The notes beneath the pieces are model-generated. The model did not search any database. It was not told the DNA's origin and worked only from the letters and a program-made list of their open reading frames with translations. A stretch of 64,000 bases of DNA from Aricia agestis (lineage: Eukaryota > Arthropoda > Insecta > Lepidoptera > Lycaenidae). A program made the position numbers and the translations under genes. The first letter of the stretch is position 1. Each line of letters begins with the position of its first letter. Shown here piece after piece: positions 54,178 through 64,000 of this stretch. Where the stretch lies: NCBI RefSeq assembly GCF_905147365.1, contig NC_056419.1, positions 6,579,501 through 6,643,500 on the forward strand. Direction: 5' to 3'.

Positions 54178-55380
54178 ATGTCTTAAACCTAACTGAGATT
54201 CATTAAATGATAAAAGCAAATAAAAACAGAGCACAAAGTTTGTTTAAACATAAAACCTGAACACAATACATGCTAATTTTAAAAAGTTACAAAGTTTAAG
54301 ATGTAATTTATTGGGCTTTTAGTTTTTTCCAATAACAATCAAATCAATTAAACCAAATGCAGCCGCCACTTCGTTCCCTTTTGTATAAACTTTGCATATA
54401 TTTTCATAAAAACCACCGAATTATTATATTGAAAAATATCGTCGACTTCATTTACAGTAGCTAATGACTTATATTAATATTTAGATAGCACTTTGGTCCC
54501 AAAAGCCTAATGGATTTACCATTAAATTCCACCGTATATAGTCCGGCATAATGAAGATAATACACAACAATTAATAACACTAAAATATTCAAATAAAATT
54601 TTGCAAAAAAAATACCAATGTATTCAATATGCTAATTTTATGTCCATCGCCGTATACATTAATTTCGTATGACAAAATAGATATATTTAAAACCGTTTTT
54701 TTTTTTTTTTGTTTAGTAATTTATTCGCATTTTTGCAGTGAAATAGATAAGTTGGTTATACTTTTCATATGCAAATGTAACTCATTTGTAACGAAGCTGT
54801 TTTGTCGTATCTCCCATTTATGTTATTAATTGTATTTTCATATTCTTGATGGCATTTAAAAATACGATTTACGCATTTTTACAAACCCAAAGCAAGTCAC
54901 TACAATAGTCTACGTAGGATAGGATTTGTTCGGTTTTTAAGAATTAAAATTGCCAACAAACAAAATTTGGTCTTGGTTGGTATGTTAAAAGTGGCTTTAC
55001 GGACAGGGACAAAATTTTAAGGGTCTGTGTATATCGTAGGGATATCGTATAACAGCGTTAATGTTAGAAAATAAGTTGAATCTAAACTCTACATTAAGGA
55101 AAAGAAATTGTATACGGAGTCAACAAAACAAGCAATCCTTGCGACACACGTATTAAGCAAGTTGTCGTTAAAGGGTAAATGTTTGTTCACTAAGACACGA
55201 CTTACACTTTTACCGACTACACTTTCAATACACTTCGGTAAAGTGAATTCTTACAGCGTTACATAAACACCACGAGATTGTAGAGTTTGCTTCATCCTTT
55301 TAAATACTAGATTTTAGATCAACACAACTCCGGGAAGTTGTGTTGATCTTTTTAAGGCATTAGTTATTCTGTAACAACTA
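54178..55380. other. Unassigned AT-rich sequence
   Basis: No repeat family except the small hairpin at 55317-55348. Confidence 0.4.
55317..55348. repeat. Perfect 13-bp hairpin
   Basis: gatcaacacaact (55317-55329) and agttgtgttgatc (55336-55348) around loop CCGGGA. Confidence 0.9.
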
Positions 55381-55640
55381 AACAGTGTGTAACAAAAATA
55401 AGTGATAATACTTTAGGGTGTGTAGGTGTTCCTTGTAGAGAGTTCACTGTGAAAGTAGCAGCTCTGAAAGACGTTTTTTTTTTCACTTTTGTATTGGCAA
55501 GGGCCCGAGCGTCACGAGTTTCCCCATACAAAAGTGAAAAAAAATGTTGGTCTTTCAGAGCTGCTACTTTCACAGTGAACTCTCTACAAGGAACACGAAC
55601 ACACCTAAAGTATTATCACTTATTTTTGTTACACCCTGTA
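55381..55640. mobile_element. Long-TIR MITE (family F), copy 4
   Basis: Best-preserved copy: AACAGTGTGTAACAAAAATA ... TATTTTTGTTACACCCTGTA with ~110-bp arms and an intact core (acgtttttttttttcac / caagggcccgagcgtcacg). Frames of 69 and 65 codons on opposite strands are the same arm read twice. Confidence 0.9.
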
Positions 55641-55843
55641 TATTAATTTTGATATACGAATTTCTAAATCAACTAGGAGCTGTGTACTCTGTGATAAGTG
55701 ATAACAAAATCATATTATGGTAATCGTACATTTTTCGTGATGTATCTCCTGTACCCTGCTCCGTGGATGTGATCTATGCCAAATTTCATCAAAATTGCTT
55801 CGATAGTATCTACTAACTACTTACTACTATGTGTCAACCAACT

Positions 55844-55887
55844 GGACATAAAACAAATAAACTTTTAAGTTTATTTGTTTTATGTCC
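55844..55887. repeat. Perfect 21-bp hairpin
   Basis: ggacataaaacaaataaactt (55844-55864) pairs exactly with 55867-55887; loop TT. Confidence 0.93.
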
Positions 55888-56655
55888 TTTAAACTAAACG
55901 ATTAAGAAGAATTATGTGGCACCATATAGGTTGGACATTTTACATTGGAATACCTAGCACGAGTTTCTTGTGAATTTATTTCCTTAACAAAACAATAATA
56001 GCAATCACATTGAGAAATTAATCTTTGTTTGTATTAACAAAATTATATACAAGGAAACAAACAATTGAATACTCCAAATGCGATAAAGACGTATTCCCAC
56101 AAGTAAAAATTATTAGAAGTGATAATATGTACAAAACGGATACCGAAATTAAATAAACACGCAAACCGCGTTTCGGGTTAAGTGTAATTCGGATAATTTA
56201 CAAGTCAGACGCCTTGGGGCTAAAAAAGTTCTCAGACAATAGGGACCACGCAGGAACTATAGGTGGCAGAATATGTCTGGAACTGTGTTGCCACTTGCCA
56301 GTAGGCAGCACTTTCGTTTTGTAAAGAACATACAATAAAATAAAGGTGGTAGGAGACAAAAAGTAAATAATCAATTTCAAGCTGCAAAGAGTAACTGAGT
56401 CCAAAAAATGGTGGTAAAAATACTAATATGTATTATGTGGTAAAAGTAGGAAACGTCATCGAAATGTACACCTAGGCTTTCAAACGTTGTTTGTCATAGT
56501 AGTAGTCCCCAGTACACGGAACTAACTTTTTTCTGATACATACAAATTTACCACTTTGTGAGTGCCTTGTTTACGATGAGTCTGACAAACTTTTCTATGC
56601 GAAAAATTTCGACGCTGCTGCGTTTTCGAATGCTTGACTCCTGAAATTTTCGATA
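55888..56655. other. Unassigned sequence
   Basis: Nothing recognised. Confidence 0.4.
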
Positions 56656-56934
56656 TGACGTCACCATGGCTCCTCGTACATACAACTTTCATTTTTTGTA
56701 ATTTGTTTAATAAAGTTAATTTAAAAACTGTGGTCAACTTGTCCGACAAGATCACGCTGCGTCTGGAGTGTCCGACACTCCAAAGATGTCGCTATGACGT
56801 CACTATGACTCTTCGTACATACATCTTTAATTTTTTCAAATTTGTTTAATAAAGTTAATTTAAAAACGATGGTCAACTTGTCCGACAAGAATCACGCTGC
56901 GTATGGAGAGTCCGACAGCCCAAAGATGTTGATA
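56656..56934 (+). repeat. 139-bp tandem duplication starting at TGACGTCA
   Basis: Two units, 56656-56794 and 56795-56934, with about 90% identity, and the start of a third (TTACGTCACTAT at 56935). Each unit contains TGACGTCAC, CTTCGTACATACA or CTCCTCGTACATACA, TTTAATAAAGTTAATTTAAA, GGTCAACTTGTCCGACAAG and TCCGACA.YCCAAAGATGT. TGACGTCA is a perfect CREB/ATF-type box. Confidence 0.9.
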
Positions 56935-56947
56935 TTACGTCACTATA

Positions 56948-57003
56948 TTGTTTTTCAATCGATAGTTAAGGTAACTGTAGCTTAACTATTGATTGAAAAA
57001 CAA
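56948..57003. repeat. 23-bp hairpin next to the tandem duplication
   Basis: ttgtttttcaatcgatagtt aag (56948-56970) pairs with 56981-57003 with one mismatch; 10-nt loop. Confidence 0.88.
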
Positions 57004-59064
57004 CATTTTGTAATTTTTAACCAATAGTTAGTTTAACTAACAGTTTTAACTATTAGTAACCTTAACTAGCGATCAAACAACGGCCCAAACTAGAGCCATA
57101 ATGGAGCGATGCAATGTATCAGACTATATCTATACTGTATTCTATTTCGATGATTTTAAATTTCAGTCTGGCGTCACCAGTTCGCAGCACCTATGTTGCG
57201 CACGTTCCCTATCGGCGGCGATCGTATCACACACGCATCCATCACCGGCAACCACGCAACGGGTACACTAATTATTTGTTACGAACAGGAATAATTTGTT
57301 CCTAATTATTAAGGATTACTGTCCGGCTCGTATTGTTGAAACTACAAAAAGGAATCTTCACTGGAATTTGACTTTTAAAGTTTAAACGTACGTTTTATCA
57401 GTGATTACAAACGATGTTTAGGCGGATAATAAGTATGGATAAAAATTGAAATTCGCCTAATATTCCAAACGTTTAAACATTCTTTCTCAGCCGAGAGTAT
57501 AGAAGCAGTATCAGAAATGGTAATTAATTTTGAGAAAACGGTTGCGATGGATATGGATGGATACGACTCAATCATAAAAATAACATTCATACAGTCACTT
57601 AAGGAATGTAAATAATTTATGACATGACAGCTACTGTTTTTCTCTATCTCGAAACACAGAACTTCCTGCTAACTATTTCCGTTGCCTGTCACGAATAAAA
57701 TCCTAACAAGTAGCACGAGGTATAAATATGACGTTAATCTTGGCACTTCCATCATAGCTAACAGTTAGGACTCCTTAAGATTTGCAAAGTTGAAAAGTAA
57801 TAGATGATAATTGGTGATTTAGATATACTTTTAAAATTTACCGCATTAGTAATAAAAATATTTATATGTGCAAATCGAATAACAAAGCTGATCTTTTTTA
57901 GTAACATTACGAGGAGACCTACTTGTATATTATATCTAACATATTAGAAACGTCAAACGACACATGACAAAGAAAGACAGCGTAATTTGAGTAGTTTACG
58001 CTGTGCTAATATTTTTATTAGTAATAGGTAAAGAGATATTGTATATTAAAATAGCACAGGAGAGAGAAATCGCTCTTAGAACAAAATGGTTTTAAATCAG
58101 GTTAAATAGCCAAGATAACGGCCATGAAGGAAGAGAATTGGCAATTGCTGATACATAGCGATTCAATAACGAAGATGTAGAATGGCCGCCAAGACAATAC
58201 ATTCAAATGCGCGAACCAAAAACAAATACAAGTCAATATCCCAATGGATTCCAAGTAGGAATGTGAGGCAATATCTTTGACCAGAGTAGTGACCTTCGGG
58301 GGTCATCACCTGAATACAAAACGGCGTAATAAGCGGAGACGGAGTAAATCGTCAGGAGTTGGGGGCCATCCATATAGTACGTTGCACTAATTTCAAGACT
58401 TTAGACCCCCCCATCTTTCCCCGTCACTGGGAGTCACATTGGTCCCTACCCTCTAGAGTCTAGTGTGACGACACATTGCAATTTTACCTCTTCAAATTAA
58501 AACCACGTCAATATTTCAAATTTCATGAATCATTTTTTTTTAATTTCAAATACAATGTCACAATTCACAAAACTGGACCCTCCCACTCCTTGTCACACTT
58601 TGTCAACCCCCTCCCTCACCTTTACGTGTGCCATGGACGACTCCTTTTCGTATGCAAAAAGCGTTAAAGTGTTAGCCGACGCGGTAGTACGGGCCGAACA
58701 TTAAACAAGCGTTTGCGAGCTGAAATAGAAATGGGTTGTTTGAGTGGGGTTCTTTCGCGAACGCAATTGTACTCGAACGTGTCTTGTTAACGAATGCGCC
58801 ATGCAAATTGCGGTTGCCGATATTAAAATCGATATTTTCTACTAATGCACGACAAATATACAGGGTTATACCGGACGTCAAGTACCCTGCGTGGGCACTC
58901 ACGTCTTTTTTCATGCTGGTAAATTATAGAGCTATTTATAATGGTTTGCCATATTCTAAATTATTGCTTTACTTGTAAAAAGATAAGTACAAACTAATAC
59001 GCGTCATAACTCATACCTTATGGCTTACGTTATTTAAAATGACAAATGCGACATTTTGTGTGTT
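57004..59064. other. Unassigned; balanced stretch 58650-58920
   Basis: 2 kb with no recognised mobile element. 58650-58920 is GC-richer, open for 80 codons on each strand at once (so at most one is real), and neither product is recognised. Confidence 0.35.
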
Positions 59065-59382
59065 GTACCCATAAAGTTACTTAAAGTTATTAAACCTAGC
59101 GGAATAGAGCAACAATCTCGAGCTGTCAAACGTAACCAAAATTGGTTTTCATCTGTGTGAAAAATATATGTACGTATACGCTTACACAAGCATGATTGAA
59201 CATGACTTCTATGAGATTAAATTGTCAACGTGCGGCACGTGCCGACTGGACGTCAAAAAAGGGTGCTGCTGTCAAATATCACATGTCTCTTTTTACCACG
59301 CAGTGTTACTGATAGTGACATTTCTCTTGCTCAGGCCTTAGTTTCTCTATTCCGCTAGGTATATTAACTTTATGGTTGTACC
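59065..59382. mobile_element. MITE with ~45-bp imperfect TIRs
   Basis: gtacccataaagttac ... acctagcggaatagag at the left and ctctattccgctaggt atattaactttatggttg at the right are inverted copies. The left arm has a ~10-bp internal repeat (aaagttac/aaagttat). The interior is non-coding. Confidence 0.8.
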
Positions 59383-59837
59383 AAAGAATTTGATTCATAG
59401 GTTGATAACGGACCGCGTTATTTGGCCAAGATATGTTAGTCGAGATCTGTCGACTGGGCTTGACATTCTATTAATCTATCCTGTGTTCGTCCACTGCTGG
59501 ACATAGGCCCCTCTCTATGAAGGCCAAGATGTCTGATCTCCCGTTACTTGCATCCAACATGGACAACAAAACCGCAACAAAACTGATATCGTTTAGTTGG
59601 GGATCATAACGATTTGACATAACTCGACTAAATTACATAGGTCCTATGAAATCAATTATCTGATAATAATTTACCGATACTTTGCCTCACTATATCTAAT
59701 ACATGTAAATAAAATTGGAGTGTATGTTTGCAATATTGAAAGAACCGTTTTTTACTAGATGCATACGGTATACGGTACAATTTATAACATTTTTAAAATT
59801 TTTGTGTGTTTGTCTGTCTGTCTATCTAGTCTGTAAT
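59383..59837. other. Unassigned with repeat phrase at 59485-59520
   Basis: gttcgtccactgctggacat aggcccc is a common lepidopteran interspersed-repeat phrase; the limits cannot be set. The rest is not recognised. Confidence 0.35.
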
Positions 59838-60107
59838 CTATACATATAATAAAATCGTAGAGGTAAAATTTTTGTACATTGAAAATAAACTTGAAAAAAC
59901 GAGTTAGGGGCATGTTAGAAGAGTAGTAGAACACATTTTATCTGTTTTTGAAATTTTTGTTTCTCTGTCTGTTTGTCTGTTTGTCTGTTTGTCTGTTTGT
60001 ACAGGCTAATCTCTGAATCCGCTGGACCGATTTCATTGAAATTTGGCATGATGATACCTTACATCCCTGGTCAACATCTTAGATACTTTTTTTTAACCGA
60101 CATTAAA
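59838..60107 (+). repeat. Interspersed repeat with TTTGTCTG microsatellite
   Basis: Starts atctatacatataataaaat and passes a (TGTTTGTC)n tract (59967-60001), gaatccgctggaccgatttc and aatttggcatgatgatacc. It ends ttaaccgacattaaaaaaag. This is a frequent lepidopteran repeat, likely Helitron-related by its start, but a CTAG end is not seen. Confidence 0.55.
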
Positions 60108-60637
60108 AAAAGGAGGAGTTAATGTTTACTTTGCTGTTTGTGGTCAGATTTTCAAAATTCTTTTTTTGTTGTATAGATTGCCCGAATTTGATACCATATT
60201 TACAATAAAATCGGCCAAGTGCGAGTCGGACTCGCACACGAAGGGTTCCGTACCGTTATAGAGAAAAAATAGGCCAAAAGTTGTATTTTTGTATGGAAGC
60301 CCCCCTAAAATTTTTATTATATTCTAATTTTATTATTAAATATTAAAGTACACATACAATTAAGGATTCTGTGAAAATTTCAACTGCCTGCCTGTTGTCA
60401 TTATTGATATCGAGCAAAAAAGGCCAAAAAATCATGTTTGTTGTATGAGAGCCCCCCTTAAATATTGATTTTATTTTGTTTTTAGTGTTTGTTGTTATAG
60501 CGGCAACAGATATACACAATCTGTAAAAAATTCAGAACTCTAGCTATAACGGTTCTTGAGATACAGCCTGGTGACAGACATACGGACAGACGGGCAGACA
60601 ACGAAGTCTTCGTAATAGGGTCCCGTTTTTACCCTTT

Positions 60638-61102
60638 TTTTTTAAGGGCTTTGGCCCACCACACATTCCCACCACTGTATCTCCTGTGTTGCCAGGATCG
60701 ACAGCGGTATCCAACCACGAAAACCCTTTATTATGATCTCAGGGAGCCCGAGGGACATGCTAAAGCTGTCTTGGGACCCGCAACGAAATTAATCAGAAGA
60801 AGATAGGAGGAGTAGGAAGTTTACAGTTTTCCCTCCCCATAAAAAGCGGGAGACAGCACAAAGTTGCAATGACCGAAAGTCAAGGAACTAAAGGGAAAGC
60901 ACCACGGGAATAATTAATGTTAATTATGACTACTAAGCTAGATCTAAGTTAATGTTGGAATTTGTTGTGTTACACTGTTTCCAGTAATAATTATGACAAA
61001 AACGCTTAAAAGCACGGAAGTTCCTTGCGCTGTCTACGAGATCATCGTAATATGGGACTCCAGATTTACAAAGTATGTTATAAAGCATTATAGATCTTAA
61101 AG
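60638..61102 (-). mobile_element. 5'-truncated LINE (family L) with perfect 13-bp TSD
   Basis: GTTTTTACCCTTT occurs at 60625-60637 and 61103-61115, flanking a minus-strand insert. Read on minus it has an ORF end, ~290 bp of 3' UTR (gattaatttcgttgcgggtc, ctcctgtgttgccaggatcg complement) and an A-run tail (the T run at 60638). The same 3' UTR recurs in plus orientation at 61800-61985. Confidence 0.9.
60933..61088 (-). pseudogene. LINE family L ORF2 C-terminal end
   Basis: 52-codon frame from ATG (61088) to TAG (60933-60935): MLYNILCKSGVPYYDDLVDS, then ARNFRAFKRFCHNYY. It is colinear with MLDNLQCKSDVAYYGDTVDS in the plus-strand copy at 61470-61560, so it is the true end of this LINE's ORF rather than chance. 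Function of this tail is not known to me. Confidence 0.7.
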
Positions 61103-61245
61103 GTTTTTACCCTTTGGGTACGGAACCCTAAAAACAGTGACTTGATAAGTAATGGAATTGAAGGAACTCCTCGAAATTTACAACGACAACCAAAGTGATT
61201 ACCAATTCTAGCAAAGGTCGATCTTAAAAACTTTTCCTAATAGGT

Positions 61246-61570
61246 ATTCGTAAACGATTATCCAAACCCTGGATAGATATTGACCACTGCGTATCTCAAT
61301 TCGTTACCGGCCATGGAAATTTTAAAGTAAAATTTTACGGATCTAAGTTACTAGCATCGGTCGAGCACATAGGTAGAAATGTTAGAGTATGTACGACCGA
61401 AGGCAGTATGTTTGAATAAACCTCTCATCATATTCTGGAAGAAAGGAGGTTTCTGCCAAGACGAAAGAACTGCAATGCTAGACAACCTACAGTGTAAATC
61501 TGATGTCGCATACTACGGTGATACCGTAGACAGCGCTATAGGAACTTAATCAGTGTCTTCAAGCGTTTTG
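61246..61570 (+). pseudogene. LINE family L ORF2 relic
   Basis: Reads IRKRLSKPWIDIDHCVSQFV, TGHGNFKVKFYGSKLLAS to a TAA at 61417-61419, then continues in shifted frames (HHILEERRFLP; MLDNLQCKSDVAYYGD). (T)QFxTGHGxFxxKLxxFxLxxS followed by H.LEE(C) is the conserved RNase-H-adjacent, zinc-knuckle-proximal region of R1/jockey-like LINE ORF2. Several stops and frameshifts. Confidence 0.7.
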
Positions 61571-61680
61571 GTCACAATTATTAATGGCAACAGTCTAACA
61601 CAACAAATTTCAATATTAATTTAGCTATACCTAGCTCAGTTACAATTTTTACTATTTATTATTCTATTTATAATTCTAAT

Positions 61681-61728
61681 TATTTTGGAAGTCGGCGTTC
61701 ACGTTATCGTGGACGCCGACTTCCAAAA
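61681..61728. repeat. 22-bp hairpin inside LINE family L copy
   Basis: attttggaagtcggcgttca cg pairs with 61707-61728 with one mismatch, loop TTAT. It is absent from the other family L copy. Confidence 0.85.
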
Positions 61729-61990
61729 TAAAACGTTGGGTACGTTAATTTATGCCCTTTTGATTATTATTTGATATTACCGCCACGTCCAAAATTATAA
61801 AAGCGCACATTTTCTTCTGATTAATTTCGTTGCGGGTCCCAAACCAGTTTGAGCCTCTGTCCCTCGAGTTCCCTGAGATCAAATCAAAGGGCTTTCGTGG
61901 TTAGATACCGATGTCGATCCTGGTGACACAGGAGATACAGTGGAGGGAATGTGTGGTGGCCGGTGGGTCAACGCCCATAAAGAAATTACA

Positions 61991-62219
61991 TTGTGGGTAA
62001 GTAAGTAAACAATTTCAAGCGTTATTTTGTTCTGGTTTAATTGTAGGTAGGTTATGAATCTGAGAATCGGAGGCAACTTAAAGAGGGATTGATGCCTACA
62101 ATAAATCCCGTCTTCTGAAGTCTATCCTCTATCTCCGTCACATGTTCCTTTCCCCTGTCCTGTGGCCCCCATCCCCTGTCCACGCCAAGCGGTCTTCAAA
62201 GAAATGATTTTTTAAAACG
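61991..62219. other. Unassigned sequence
   Basis: Nothing recognised. Confidence 0.35.
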
Positions 62220-62385
62220 ATAAGTACCGTATCTGAGATTCAAGTTTCCTGGGTCTTTGATGTAAATTAAAAATTTCGTATGTAATATAGATCTAAATAA
62301 AATAGTCATCGATCGGTGTTCAATTTTCTAAATCTCGATTTTAATAACATACATTCACGCGGACGAAGTTGCGGGCAACAGCTAG
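62220..62385 (+). mobile_element. Helitron-like 3' end
   Basis: Ends acgcggacgaaGTTGCgggc AACAG CTAG (62382-62385) followed by T. GTTGC/GCAAC forms the subterminal stem. The upstream part (cgtatgtaatatagatctaa) is typical of a lepidopteran repeat; the left limit is uncertain. Confidence 0.6.
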
Positions 62386-62699
62386 TATGTTTATAAAGAC
62401 ATCATCATCAGGACTTTCCAAGTTAAGCCAGTACTAGCCGGGGTCAATACATCGGCTCATTATTCGAACGTCGTACCGCTGCGGAGCAAACACGATCCCC
62501 CGTCCCATTGTGGCTCACGACACAGACGTTGACTGAATATGTAACTTATATTGTGTATAGGTTCCTTTTTACCTGACTGCGATAGGAGGTCTGTTTTTGA
62601 GAGTACGTAAAGTATGTAGGTATGTCTAATTGTTTGGGACGCTTTGTAGGGTTGATAGATTTAAGCGAGGTGTCGTTGGATTCGTGTTTAATCTATCAA
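62386..62699. other. Unassigned; possibly repeat-derived
   Basis: Balanced stretch at 62440-62530 (cgtaccgctgcggagcaaac) and gttgatagatttaagcgagg; no class or gene recognised. Confidence 0.3.
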
Positions 62700-63220
62700 A
62701 ATAATCGGCCAAGTGCGCGTCGGACTCGCGCACGTAGGGTTCCGTACCATTATAGACCAAAATTAGGCCAAAAATTGTGTTTTTTGTATGGGCTCCCATG
62801 CAAAAAACACAATATTTGGCCTATTAATTATTTAAATTGTGTTTTTTGTATGGGCTCCCATACAAAAATCACAATTTTTGGCCTATTCATTTTTTATTTT
62901 ATTTTACTATTATTACTAAATATGAAAGTACACATATTATTAAAGATTTTGAGAAAAAATCAAGTACCCACCTGTTGTCATTATTGATATAGAGCAAAAA
63001 AAGGCCAAAACGTTTGTTGTATGAGAGCCCCCTTAAATATTAATTTTATTTTGTTTTTAGTATTTGTTGTTATAGCGGCAGCAGATCTACACAATCTGTG
63101 AAAATTTCAGAATTCTAGCTATAGCGGTTTTTGAGTTAGAGCCTGGAGACGGACAGACGGACAGACATCGAAGTCTCAGTAATAGGGTCCCGTTTTTACC
63201 CTTTGGGTACGGAACCCTAA
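62700..63220 (-). repeat. Interspersed repeat family D, copy 3 (full length)
   Basis: aatcggccaagtgcgcgtcg gactcgcgcacgtagggttc at the left through tattgatatagagcaaaaaa, gcggcagcagatctacacaa, agacggacagacggacagac to accctttgggtacggaaccc at the right. It is the most complete copy and serves as the reference. The 121-codon and 72-codon frames over it are shadows. Confidence 0.85.
62767..62890. repeat. Tandem pair of hairpins within family D
   Basis: ATTGTGTTTTTTGTATGGGC TCCCATRCAAAAA.CACAAT occurs twice about 65 bp apart. Each folds on itself, and each is followed by TTTGGCCTATT. The other two D copies have one such unit or less. Confidence 0.85.
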
Positions 63221-64000
63221 CAAAAAACAAAATGGCGAAATGTTTTAAGTCAAATATAAAGGTGAAAGCTTTAAAGTTTTTTAATAGCATTTCTAGTATA
63301 AGCAAAATTTATTATAAAGGTAGCAAAATTCATACCGAATGCAATTTTTTTGATATACAATGGCAGCAAAACACACGTTACTATGTTAACTTGTGTAAAG
63401 ACATCAAAAAGCTTGAAAAGCTATTCAGATTTTATTTCAAACATCTTATGTAAAATTATAGAGCAACATTAAAATATTAACTCGCCTTTGCAGTGTTAAA
63501 CATATTTGTATCCTTCAGATTTCAGTATTTCTAGAAATTTCTCTAAAGGCTCTGCAGTATTTCCATTACTATTTATTTGTTGAAACTTGGATATACTTAC
63601 GAGAGGTTCATTCAATACTCACCACAAAATCAATTTTCACACCGCACTGGCGCAAATTCATTTCAGCGAAGCATAGTCTAAATTGCTGCTATGGTTGCCT
63701 TCTGTGTGTAGAGCTTTATTAGCAATTTCTTTTTGCAGTAAACAAAAAAATAATCGATTATAGCAAAGCAGTGTTTTTGCAATGTCCGTTAAACAAAACT
63801 TAACGGTATTTTACTTTGAGATACAAACTTTCTCGATATTTAGAAAAATAGGTATAATTTTTTCAAAGTTTATCCGCCGATTGACCGCGTTGTGGGTGAT
63901 CCGAGTTATTTATTTATTTATGTAATTTAACAATGTCACTACCCAATAACAGCCTAACGAGTCCATTAAAGTTTATATTCTAAAATACAGCGTATATATT
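63221..64000. other. Unassigned AT-rich sequence
   Basis: No repeat family recognised. The 73-codon plus frame at 63232 (basic, Lys-rich) begins at an ATG right after the family D copy. It has no recognisable domain and AT-rich codons, so I treat it as chance. Confidence 0.35.

Larger units (their letters stand above)
60207..61130 (-). repeat. Interspersed repeat family D copy 2, split by a LINE
   Basis: Starts aaaatcggccaagtgcgagt, cggactcgcacacgaagggt and continues in family order to gggtcccgtttttaccc, where a LINE enters. It resumes tttttaccctttgggtacgg aaccct at 61104-61130. Confidence 0.85.
61246..61990 (+). mobile_element. LINE family L, plus-strand decayed copy
   Basis: Longer than the 60638 copy at the 5' side: it includes ORF2 sequence from 61246, the shared ORF end (~61470-61570), an unrelated stretch with a hairpin at 61681-61728, and the shared 3' UTR at 61800-61985 (ttctgattaatttcgttgcg, atcctggtgacacaggagat). 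Two copies in opposite orientation about 0.7 kb apart form an inverted repeat. Confidence 0.75.

Noticed and set aside
58672..58978. 80-codon frames on both strands at the same place
   Set aside because: Fully overlapping opposed frames with no recognisable domain; kept only as a balanced-composition stretch.
62622..62987. 121-codon plus-strand frame, among the longest frames in the window
   Set aside because: Most of it lies across interspersed repeat D, including the duplicated hairpins, so it is not a gene.

Overview
The window looks like nuclear DNA from an insect, almost certainly a moth or butterfly (Lepidoptera). It is AT-rich, no intact protein-coding gene is recognisable, and about half of what can be named is decayed or nested mobile DNA of kinds widespread in Lepidoptera: non-autonomous Helitrons, a tRNA-headed SINE, a SINE-like repeat with a CCCTT/AAGGG tract, many TA- and TTAA-flanked MITEs, hAT and PIF/Harbinger derivatives, and 5'-truncated LINEs. 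I see no rRNA, functional tRNA, CRISPR or prokaryotic feature. It is probably intergenic or intronic sequence of a large locus.

Layout. 1-9.6 kb: Helitron ends, a tRNA-derived SINE, four SINE-like copies (one with a 270-bp GGGAA expansion), a hAT MITE with a perfect 8-bp target duplication and a LINE reverse-transcriptase relic. 9.6-21.5 kb: mostly single-copy AT-rich DNA with a few GC-richer islands, one hairpin MITE and one RTE-type LINE relic. 21.5-29.7 kb: LINE fragments, a MITE family with long inverted arms, a SINE inserted into a Helitron, a 1-kb Helitron, and a candidate orphan exon on the minus strand near 24.6 kb. 29.7-42.3 kb: hAT elements, a MITE inside a hAT, a MITE inside a MITE, and a striking array of tandem palindromic 84-bp units. 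43.4-53.4 kb: the densest nesting, with a LINE inside a MITE, a TTAA MITE inside a Helitron, a 2.2-kb hAT-ended element carrying a retroelement ORF relic, and a Harbinger element with a HARBI1-like transposase relic split by a LINE. 53.4-64 kb: MITEs, perfect hairpins, a 139-bp tandem duplication whose units begin at a TGACGTCA box, two opposed copies of one LINE family, and Lepidoptera-type interspersed repeats.

The open frames are nearly all shadows of repeats or chance frames. Real coding signal is limited to transposon relics (7.4, 17.3, 24.1, 48.0, 52.4, 61.0 and 61.3 kb) and two weak short candidates (8.2 and 24.6 kb). Family names are from recognition of structure and sequence without database searches; class assignment is firm only where termini, target-site duplications or protein motifs are cited.
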